Shown here in pieces: positions 1 through 5,966 of a stretch of 14,400 nt of DNA (within the stretch, counting starts at the first letter, position 1; each line of letters starts with the position of its first letter). Source of the stretch: an uncultured Prevotella sp. (GTDB lineage: Bacteria; Bacteroidota; Bacteroidia; Bacteroidales; Bacteroidaceae); NCBI GenBank assembly GCA_900314365.1, contig OMVH01000120.1:1-14400 (forward strand), read 5' to 3'. Below the pieces are notes generated by a model, which made no database searches, was not told where the DNA came from, and saw only the letters and a list, made by a program, of their open reading frames with translations. The position numbers were made by a program, and so were the translations under genes.

Positions 1-262
1 GCAGTGGACACACTTTCGCTGTCCTCGCTTGCAGACGGATACAAGCTATTGGAACAGACATTTGCATTACTGCAAGTGTTTTCAAGGTTTGGACCAGATT
101 CTTTTCAACTATATTGTTTCCTTGAGAACGCACGAGCATCCCAAGCGCATAAAGGCATCTTGCCATCCTTGGCTTCTGTATCCGGATAGTTTATGTGGAG
201 CAGCAACTACCCACAGTAAATATCCGCTGCGTCTAAAAAATCGAAGTTTGTCTCTTACAAAA
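1..262 (+). repeat. Direct repeat unit, copy A
   Basis: First of two copies of a ~262-bp unit. Positions 1-55 are identical to 372-426. After that the copies diverge by scattered substitutions and small indels (2 extra bases in copy B near 534, one more near 563), but stay clearly alignable through the shared block around 221-250. The window starts in the last bases of what is probably another copy of the right arm seen at 346-381, so the array may continue leftwards. A frame open on the plus strand lacks an ATG and is disturbed by the 2-bp indel, so I read the unit as non-coding. Confidence 0.85.
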
Positions 263-381
263 TGTCCACTGCAGGGCGCTGCCCTTGTGGCCGTCCGCAT
301 CCAGCTAATATAGAAGGGCAATAGATTTTTGTGGAATCGTAGGACGCGGACGGCCACAAGGGCCGCGCCCTGCAGTGGACA
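263..381. repeat. Long imperfect inverted repeat (palindromic element)
   Basis: Positions 263-298 are the reverse complement of 346-381 with a single mismatch (36-nt arms), separated by a 47-nt AT-richer spacer. The right arm runs straight into copy B of the direct repeat. Its end can instead form a short hairpin, GGACA (377-381) with TGTCC (391-395), which is also present in copy A (6-24). The arrangement resembles a REP- or MITE-like palindromic element of Bacteroidales genomes. No transposase lies nearby, so any mobility would depend on a protein encoded elsewhere. Confidence 0.8.
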
Positions 382-635
382 CACTTTCGCTGTCCTCGCT
401 TGCAGACGGATACAAGCTATTGGAACTGGCATTTGCATCACTGCAAGTGTTTTCATGGTTTGGACCAGATTCTTTTCAACTATGTTTTTTCTCTGGTGAC
501 ACATGAGCATCTCATGCGCATAAAGATATCTTGTTCAACCCTTGGTTTTTGTATCCGGATAGTTTTATGTGGGGCCGTACCTGTCCACAGGAAATATCCG
601 CTGCGTCTAAAAAATCGAAGTTCGTCTCAGACAAA
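372..635 (+). repeat. Direct repeat unit, copy B
   Basis: Second copy of the unit at 1-262. The offset grows from 371 to 373 to 374 bp along its length because of two small insertions. The palindrome arm that follows copy A is absent after copy B, where unrelated sequence begins after about 635. Its first ten bases are shared with the right arm of the inverted repeat. Confidence 0.85.
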
Positions 636-804
636 GAAATGGAAGAAGATGTGCTCTCAAAGAGCTGTCCTACGCGCGCGATCCTATTAATATTCTTCTA
701 TATTTCCCTTTTGAGACTCTAAAGCTTTCGGTATTCAATTAACATGTGTTCACATAGACTTGCTATTCTCTTAACAGTACTTCACACTGATGCCGTTCTT
801 TATC
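636..804. other. Intergenic stretch without recognisable features
   Basis: AT-rich spacer between the repeat unit and the HU promoter. No ORF with a plausible start, no RNA gene and no clear hairpin were seen on either strand. Confidence 0.5.
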
Positions 805-835
805 TTGACGGAGCAGGGAAAAGGCAGTAATTTTG
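805..835 (+). promoter_or_regulatory. Bacteroidales-type promoter for the HU gene
   Basis: TTG at 805-807 and TAATTTTG at 828-835 are separated by 20 nt, matching the Bacteroidetes -33/-7 consensus (TTG or TTTG, ~20 nt, TAnnTTTG). Transcription should start near 842, giving a leader of about 165 nt before the ATG at 1008. The leader contains the palindrome GCTCCGGAGC near 901 and a GGCG...CGCC hairpin near 976. I match it to no known riboswitch. Confidence 0.65.
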
Positions 836-1007
836 CAAGTGTCAAAAGGGAACAAGGCAAGGCGCGCGGCCGAACTCTCCGATGACCCTGAATGCAAAGG
901 CTGGCTCCGGAGCAGTCCAAGCAACAGGAAAACATAATATAGAATCTTTTCGAACTATGCCTCATAGCAAGTAAAGGCGTGGAAGCGCCCAGAGGCAAAA
1001 AAGAATT

Positions 1008-1475
1008 ATGGCACTGAAATATAAGTTGTATCAGGTTAAGAACAAGACAGCAAAGTGGAACGGCAAGTGGGGAGCCAGAGCTGTGATGACCGGTAAGGCC
1101 GACCTCGCCACACTCTCCGAGCGCATTCAGCGCAATTGCACGGTAAAGAGGAGTGATGTCCTCGCAGTCCTCACCGAGTTGGTGGAAGTGATGCGCGACG
1201 AGTTGCAGAACTCACACGTAGTGAAGCTTAACGGTCTGGGAACCTTCCGCATCTGCTTGAGCACCAAGCTCGCAGAAACCGAAGAGACCTTCAGCATCAC
1301 CAAGAATCTCAAGACCACACATGTAAGATTCACGCCCGAAGTTAGCGGACGGGCCCTCAAGGGTGAGCACCACAATCGCATGTTCCTCGATGGACTCAAG
1401 ATAGAAAAGTGGACCGCAGACGGCAAGGGTTCCTCAGAGACCAAGCCGGCAGACAATCCCGGAACTGGCGCATAA
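1008..1475 (+). CDS. HU-family DNA-binding protein
   Basis: A 155-residue relative of HU/IHF that probably binds and bends DNA as a dimer. Residues ~1-30 are a basic lead-in of the kind seen in Bacteroidales HU-like proteins. Residues ~33-75 give the helical dimerisation part (LSERIQRNCTVKRSDVLAVL, then a helix ending at the VVKLNGLGTFRI turn, the usual HU 'GFGxF' position). The rest gives the beta arm and a VRFTPEVSGRALK strand. The last ~20 residues are a Ser/Pro/Gly/Lys tail, so the protein is longer than the ~90-residue housekeeping HU. The ATG at 1008 follows an A-rich stretch and the body begins at once with the expected MALKYKLYQ-type start. It lies 137 nt upstream of the smalltalk mini-gene. 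This pairing recurs in Bacteroidales, commonly with an amidase gene that is missing here. Its role (chromosome structure or control of a mobile region) is unknown. Confidence 0.9.
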   Translation: MALKYKLYQVKNKTAKWNGKWGARAVMTGKADLATLSERIQRNCTVKRSDVLAVLTELVEVMRDELQNSHVVKLNGLGTFRICLSTKLAETEETFSITKNLKTTHVRFTPEVSGRALKGEHHNRMFLDGLKIEKWTADGKGSSETKPADNPGTGA

Positions 1476-1612
1476 GCCAGTAAACCACAGCGTGTGAACA
1501 TAACGCTTTGACCAAGGCGCAACCCTCCTGACAGCCACGCCTGCCAGTATGCAAACTGTCGGCAAGGGCTGCGCTAAGGCAAAGCAATTAAGAATCTCTA
1601 AAAAGCAGAAGA

Positions 1613-1711
1613 ATGAAGAATAAGGAGACCTGGAAACTCATCATCAACATGATAATCAGTATCCTCACAGCTATTGCCACTACACTCGGAATCTCAAGCT
1701 GTATGGCTTAG
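1613..1711 (+). CDS. Smalltalk family mini-protein
   Basis: A 32-codon ORF. The product starts MKNKETWKLII, continues as a hydrophobic helix rich in Ile, Leu, Thr and Ala (~8-27), and ends in Ser-Ser-Cys-Met-Ala. It matches the pattern I know for Bacteroidales 'smalltalk' proteins: a charged start with a Trp near residue 7, one hydrophobic segment, and a GxxSC ending that resembles a lipobox at the very C-terminus. The function is unknown; the family is recognised mainly because it is regularly encoded just after HU-type genes, as here. The segment is long enough to lie in the inner membrane. No Shine-Dalgarno site is seen, as usual in this phylum. A six-codon ORF (1718-1741) follows and is not taken to be a gene. 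Confidence 0.8.
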   Translation: MKNKETWKLIINMIISILTAIATTLGISSCMA

Positions 1712-1749
1712 CGGACTATGAGCAAAAAGAACGCTGGATAAGCAACACA

Positions 1750-1783
1750 AAGCCCCTGGAACTCCATACAGTTCCAGGGGCTT
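1750..1783. terminator. Bidirectional hairpin terminator
   Basis: A perfect 14-bp stem: AAGCCCCTGGAACT (1750-1763), a 6-nt loop, AGTTCCAGGGGCTT (1770-1783). It lies between the smalltalk gene and the converging fructokinase gene. On the minus strand it is followed by a T-rich run (tgtgttgctt), so it should stop the sugar operon. It may also serve the HU/smalltalk transcript, with a weaker T tract in that direction. Confidence 0.8.
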
Positions 1784-1814
1784 ACGTTGTAGCTGTTGCA
1801 ATTGAAATATCGGG

Positions 1815-2714
1815 CTAAAGAGATTTCAGCTCATCGGGCAATGCTGGCATTGCACCTTGCTGCGTACAGACGTAGGCCGACACGCGAACCGCTAAAGCAT
1901 GAGCCTCCGACACAGGCATGCCTTTGAGAACTGCGGCACAGAAGGACCCAGTGAAAGAATCACCGGCACCGACTGTGTCGGCTACTTCTACTTTAGGCGT
2001 AGGTTGAAAGGACTTGTTGCCGGGTGAGAACACGTAACTGCCATTGACTCCGCAGGTGAGCACGAGCATGTCGAGATTATATTTGCCAAGGATAAGCCAG
2101 CATTTGTTTTCCATGTCAAGGCCTGGATAGCCAAATAGGCGGCTTACGGTGATGAGCTCTTCATCATTAATCTTCAAGACGTTGCATCGCTTTAGAGACT
2201 CCTTGATAACCTCGGGAGTATAGAAGTTCTGACGCAGATTAATGTCAAAGATGCGCAGGCGGTGTCCGTCGTGCGGCATGGCGTCGAGGAACTTGTTGAT
2301 GGTGGTACGCGAAACTATATTACGCTGAGCAAGAGAGCCCCAGCAGACTGCATCACAATGGCGGGCCACAGACTCGATGTCTGTAGTGAAAGGAATGTTG
2401 TCCCAAGCCACATTCTCCTTAATGTCATAGGTGGGTACACCCTGCTGGTCGACCGTAACCTGTACGGTTCCCGTGGCATAAGGTACACGAGGCATGACAT
2501 AAGAGAGCTGCTTGCGGTCGAACTCCTGCAGAGTCTCATCGCCCAATGCATCTTTGCCAACTGCGCTCACAGCTACCGAGTTGAGACCAAATTGCCCGGC
2601 ATGGAAAGCAAAATTAGCGGGAGCACCGCCCAATTTCTTACCCTCGGGAAGCACATCCCAAAGTGCTTCGCCCAAGCCCACGACGTAATGCTTATCAGTA
2701 TTCAGTTCATTCAT
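1815..2714 (-). CDS. PfkB-family carbohydrate kinase, probably fructokinase
   Basis: A 299-residue ribokinase/PfkB-fold kinase expected to phosphorylate an imported hexose with ATP in the cytoplasm. The N-terminus carries the substrate-binding GLGEALWDVLP and GGAPAN (29-34) motifs typical of fructokinases. The second PfkB signature, DTVGAGDS (246-253), supplies the anion hole and the catalytic base Asp252. INDEE (~182-186) and a GAMPALP C-terminus are also family-like. Length is normal. The gene starts 7 nt after the MFS carrier stop, so the two are one transcript. The Bacteroides thetaiotaomicron fructan locus has a similar kinase and inner-membrane carrier pair (BT1757/BT1758), which favours fructose. 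No glycoside hydrolase or SusC/D pair is present here, so the polysaccharide source is not shown. Confidence 0.9.
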   Translation of the reverse strand: MNELNTDKHYVVGLGEALWDVLPEGKKLGGAPANFAFHAGQFGLNSVAVSAVGKDALGDETLQEFDRKQLSYVMPRVPYATGTVQVTVDQQGVPTYDIKENVAWDNIPFTTDIESVARHCDAVCWGSLAQRNIVSRTTINKFLDAMPHDGHRLRIFDINLRQNFYTPEVIKESLKRCNVLKINDEELITVSRLFGYPGLDMENKCWLILGKYNLDMLVLTCGVNGSYVFSPGNKSFQPTPKVEVADTVGAGDSFTGSFCAAVLKGMPVSEAHALAVRVSAYVCTQQGAMPALPDELKSL

Positions 2715-2721
2715 AATTCAA

Positions 2722-3876
2722 TTATTTAGTGATTTTAGGAACATAAGTGAAAAGATAAACCACACCCACCATCATGACAATGACGGCTCCCAGCTGGGCT
2801 CCGACCCAATCGCTGCAAACGCCCATCAGCATGGGGAAGATGGTGCCTCCGAAGAGACCCATTATCATCAGACCGGAAACCTCATTCTGCTTGTCGGGCT
2901 CATGAAGCAGAGCCTGAGTGAAAATAAGCGAGAAGACATTGGAATTGCCGAAACCTACCAGGCCAAAGGCTATATCGAGAAGAGTCTCATTGGCTGAGAA
3001 GGACATGATAATCATACCCGCAGCCATCATACAGATACTGATGAGGAAGAAGAGACGGTGGCTCATCTTGCGAAGGATGTAGGAACCAGACAGGCAGCCA
3101 AGGGTACGGAAAAAGAAATAGACACTTGTGGCATAGGCCGCGTCGTTGAGAGTGAGTCCGGCCCGCTCCATAAGGATTTTAGGGGCTGTGGTGTTGGTGC
3201 CGACATCAATGCCGACGTGACACATGATGCCAAGGAAGGAGAGCAACACGAAGGGCTTGCCCAACAATTTGAAGCAATCAGCAAAGCCGGAAGCCTTGTC
3301 AGCGGAAGACTCCTTAATTGGAGTGACATAAAGAAGGACGGTGGCAAGGAGTCCCACAACGAGATAGATGGCAAAGAGTACACGCCAACCCAATCCCCAA
3401 GAAGGAAGGACAGCAGTGGCTCCCCACATGGCCAGATAGGGAGCGAGGAAGGAGGCGATAGCTTTGATAAACTGCCCGAAAGTGAGTGTACTGGCAAGAT
3501 GGTCACCACTGACAATGCCGGAGATGAGAGGATTGAGCGATGTCTGCATGATGGCGTTGCCGATGCCTAACAGCGAAAAAGCCAAGAGCATCAAGGGAAA
3601 ACTTTCGCCAAAGAGCGGAAGTAGCAGAGACACGGCTGTGACTGCTAAAGAAATGAGTACCGTACTCTTTCGTCCTATGCGGTTCATCATCATGCTGGTG
3701 GGAACAGAGAAGATAAGGAACCAGAAGAAAACGAGTGAAGGCAGAATGTTGGCCGTAGCGTCATTGAGCCCAAGGTCTTCTTTCACGTAATTGGATGCTG
3801 TTCCTACCAGGTCTACAAAACCCATAGCAAAGAAACAGAACATCACGGGGATAAGATAGATTTTCTTGTCACGCAT
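2722..3876 (-). CDS. MFS monosaccharide transporter (FucP/GlcP-like)
   Basis: A 384-residue inner-membrane carrier with about twelve hydrophobic segments, first gene of the operon. The MNRIGRKSTV sequence after the second segment is the usual MFS loop motif. The NPLISGIVSG...FGQFIKAIASF stretch in the N-terminal half resembles the FucP/GlcP sugar:proton symporter branch. A more polar central loop around residues 190-200 separates the two six-helix halves. The protein should bring a free hexose through the inner membrane for the kinase encoded 7 nt downstream, and the pairing makes fructose the best guess. The ATG at 3876 is followed directly by a short basic start (MRDKK) and the first membrane segment. 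Confidence 0.88.
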   Translation of the reverse strand: MRDKKIYLIPVMFCFFAMGFVDLVGTASNYVKEDLGLNDATANILPSLVFFWFLIFSVPTSMMMNRIGRKSTVLISLAVTAVSLLLPLFGESFPLMLLAFSLLGIGNAIMQTSLNPLISGIVSGDHLASTLTFGQFIKAIASFLAPYLAMWGATAVLPSWGLGWRVLFAIYLVVGLLATVLLYVTPIKESSADKASGFADCFKLLGKPFVLLSFLGIMCHVGIDVGTNTTAPKILMERAGLTLNDAAYATSVYFFFRTLGCLSGSYILRKMSHRLFFLISICMMAAGMIIMSFSANETLLDIAFGLVGFGNSNVFSLIFTQALLHEPDKQNEVSGLMIMGLFGGTIFPMLMGVCSDWVGAQLGAVIVMMVGVVYLFTYVPKITK

Positions 3877-4069
3877 AATTGTTATTTTTAGGTTGTCATT
3901 GGTCTTGTCCCGTATCCCCCTTCATTGTAGCCGTCTGGCCGATTAGTCAACGGGATGCAAGGGGGGCTTCCGGCACTTATAACTTTCCACATGAAAGCTG
4001 TCCTATGTAGCCGGAAAAGCAACATATAGTTGTTAATGGGTTGGCTTAAACTGTCGAACTTTTCATTTA
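3877..4069 (-). promoter_or_regulatory. ~190-nt transcribed leader of the sugar uptake operon
   Basis: The distance from the predicted start near 4069 to the ATG at 3876 is long. Two complementary segment pairs can be read off the sequence: 3908-3913 with 3950-3955 (TCCCGT/ACGGGA) and 3916-3922 with 3959-3965 (CCCCCTT/AAGGGGG). They interleave, so they would form a pseudoknot or exclude each other. I do not recognise a known riboswitch. No convincing short ORF was found. Confidence 0.35.
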
Positions 4070-4070
4070 A

Positions 4071-4107
4071 TGCTACAAAGGTAGCAATCGCTTCTGAAAT
4101 AGACAAA
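4071..4107 (-). promoter_or_regulatory. Promoter of the sugar uptake operon with dyad over the -7 box
   Basis: Read on the minus strand, TTTG (4107-4104) and TACCTTTG (4083-4076) are separated by exactly 20 nt, an excellent fit to the Bacteroidetes consensus. The -7 box lies inside a perfect dyad, TGCTAC-N4-GTAGCA (4071-4086), a plausible operator. The -33 box lies in a 12-nt sequence (4105-4116) that recurs as a direct repeat at 4159-4170, which could be a second protein-binding site. Confidence 0.7.
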
Positions 4108-4263
4108 CTTTTGCTGGATACAATCTGCCCCAAAAAACACAACAGGGACAAAAAGGAGAAACTTTTGCTGTAAAACGGTGCCAGACCCGGAGGGAGACAG
4201 TGATTTGAATGGGGAGGCTGATTCTTTTTCGTGAATTCCGAAGGCCAGTCCGAACAAATACAT

Positions 4264-4271
4264 TAAATTTG
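4264..4271 (+). promoter_or_regulatory. Possible -7 box for the sulfatase gene
   Basis: TAAATTTG matches TAnnTTTG and lies ~70 nt upstream of the sulfatase ATG, a sensible distance. No TTG or TTTG lies at the right spacing upstream, so the promoter would be weak or activator-dependent, or the match is chance. Confidence 0.35.
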
Positions 4272-4342
4272 CAACATGAACTGACGCGGTCTGTGCAGCA
4301 GACAGACTTGCTGACTCAGAAGCCACCTTTTCATTTTGCACT

Positions 4343-5866
4343 ATGAATTCAACGACCCAATTACTCATCACCGGTTCTATAGCCCTTGCCTTCACAGGTG
4401 CTGACGCAAAAATGAGATCAGACCACCCGAACATCATTCTCATCATGTGCGATGACATGGGATACGGCGACCTTGGTTGTTATGGCCAGAAGTTTATCTC
4501 CACGCCTCATATCGACACTCTCGCTCAAGAGGGAATGCGTTTCACACAAGCTTATGCGGGGGCACCAGTCAGTGCGCCCTCAAGGGCCTGTCTCATGACG
4601 GGGCAGCACACTGGGCACACTTTGGTGCGGGGCAACAAGGAATACTGGCCTGACTCGCCTACTGTAATGTACGGGCACAACAAGGATTATGCCGTAGTGG
4701 GACAACAGCCCTACGACCCCGGGCACGTCCTCCTGCCGGAGATTTTCAAGGATAAAGGCTACCGCACGGGTATGTTCGGCAAGTGGGCAGGAGGATATGA
4801 GGGCTCGGTGTCAACGCCTGACAAACGCGGCATTGACGATTTTTACGGCTACATCTGTCAGTTTCAGGCTCATCTCTATTATCCTAATTTCCTGAACGAA
4901 TTTGTGCGTGAGCGTGGTGATACTGCTGTCAGAAGGGTTACTCTCGAACAAAACATACAGCACGACATGTTCGGCAAGGATTACTTCAACCGCAAACAAT
5001 ACTCTGCCGACCTTATCCATCAGAGAGCCTTGCAGTGGTTAGACAAGCAGGACAGGCAACACCCATTCTTAGGTATCTTCACCTACACTCTTCCTCACGC
5101 AGAACTGGCCCAGCCTGAAGATTCATTGTTAACGAGCTATGAAAGGCGATTCTTTGTAGACAAAACCTGGGGTGGACAAGAAGGAAGCCGCTATAATCCG
5201 GTGGTACACACGCATGCCCAATTTGCTGCTATGATTTCCCGGCTCGACGAATACGTAGGACAAATCATGCGGAAACTGAAAGAGAAAGGCATTGATGACA
5301 ACACGCTGCTTATCTTCACCAGTGACAACGGCCCTCACGAGGAAGGCGGAGCTGACCCTGCTTTCTTCGGCCGTGATGGCAAACTGAGAGGATTGAAGCG
5401 ACAGTGCTACGAAGGCGGCATACGTATCCCGTTTATTGTCCGATGGCCGGGCCATGTGAAGGCCGGTACTGTCAACGACCTGCAAATAGCCTTCTACGAC
5501 CTGATGCCAACCTTCTGCGAACTTATAGGAACAGAAGACTACACGAAGCTTTATCGTAACCGGAACGTGCGTGATTACTTTGACGGAATATCGTTTGGTC
5601 CCTCGCTCCTTGGAAAGCCTCAGAAAAAGACACACGATTTCCTCTACTGGGAGTTTTCTGAAACCGACCAGATAGGAGTCAGAATGGGAGATTGGAAGAT
5701 GGTTGTGGTGAAAGGTACTCCGCGCCTTTACAATCTTGCCACCGACCTGCACGAGGACCACGATGTAGCCGCACAGTATCCTGACATTGTCCGTCAAATG
5801 GTAGGAATCATAAAATCACAGCACCAGCCGTCAGAGTACTATAAGGTTACGTTACCATCTATCTAA
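4343..5866 (+). CDS. Exported Ser-type sulfatase (alkaline-phosphatase fold)
   Basis: A 507-residue S1-family sulfatase that should remove sulfate esters from a glycan outside the inner membrane. Residues 1-22 form a weak signal peptide (few charges, a hydrophobic stretch, ADA before Lys23). Metal ligands start at Asp37-Asp38 in MCDDMGYGDLG. The active-site signature SAPSRACLMTG begins at Ser77, the residue to be oxidised to formylglycine. Because it is serine rather than cysteine, maturation should need an anaerobic radical-SAM enzyme (anSME) encoded elsewhere. Lys147 (FGKW), His252, Asp328-Asn329 (TSDNGPH) and Lys352 fall at the usual catalytic positions. Length and C-terminus (WKMVV...LYNLATDLHED) are normal, so it looks intact. 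Its natural substrate cannot be read from the sequence. No PUL partner gene adjoins it. Confidence 0.92.
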   Translation: MNSTTQLLITGSIALAFTGADAKMRSDHPNIILIMCDDMGYGDLGCYGQKFISTPHIDTLAQEGMRFTQAYAGAPVSAPSRACLMTGQHTGHTLVRGNKEYWPDSPTVMYGHNKDYAVVGQQPYDPGHVLLPEIFKDKGYRTGMFGKWAGGYEGSVSTPDKRGIDDFYGYICQFQAHLYYPNFLNEFVRERGDTAVRRVTLEQNIQHDMFGKDYFNRKQYSADLIHQRALQWLDKQDRQHPFLGIFTYTLPHAELAQPEDSLLTSYERRFFVDKTWGGQEGSRYNPVVHTHAQFAAMISRLDEYVGQIMRKLKEKGIDDNTLLIFTSDNGPHEEGGADPAFFGRDGKLRGLKRQCYEGGIRIPFIVRWPGHVKAGTVNDLQIAFYDLMPTFCELIGTEDYTKLYRNRNVRDYFDGISFGPSLLGKPQKKTHDFLYWEFSETDQIGVRMGDWKMVVVKGTPRLYNLATDLHEDHDVAAQYPDIVRQMVGIIKSQHQPSEYYKVTLPSI

Positions 5867-5886
5867 ACATCTTCCACATCAATGAA

Positions 5887-5924
5887 ATTGCGGGAAACAT
5901 GCTATGTGCACTGTCTCCCGCAAT
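5887..5924. terminator. Shared hairpin between converging genes
   Basis: ATTGCGGGA (5887-5895) pairs perfectly with TCCCGCAAT (5916-5924) around a 20-nt loop. It lies between the sulfatase stop (5866) and the dehydratase stop (5967). No strong T tract follows on either side, so termination in both directions is likely but not certain. Confidence 0.55.
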
Positions 5925-5966
5925 CTCTGCTATACATCAGGAAGCCGACTGTCCACTCCGGACACT

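Noticed and set aside
1..635. CRISPR array
   Set aside because: Only two long, diverged units with a ~371-bp period; CRISPR repeats are short and near-identical.
29..690. Similar plus-strand frames in both repeat copies, and a minus-strand frame across the palindrome (109-510)
   Set aside because: The plus frames start at TTG, are disturbed by a 2-bp indel between copies, and have no family-like content. The minus frame simply reads through the inverted repeat.
1718..1741. Six-codon ORF after the smalltalk gene as an amidase remnant
   Set aside because: Far too short, and it shares nothing recognisable with amidase N-termini.
2262..3570. Plus-strand frames opposite the kinase and the MFS carrier
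   Set aside because: Antisense shadows; their translations lack domain signatures, while the minus-strand products are clear family members.
5129..5797. 222-codon minus-strand frame
   Set aside because: Antisense to the sulfatase, which carries all its catalytic motifs.
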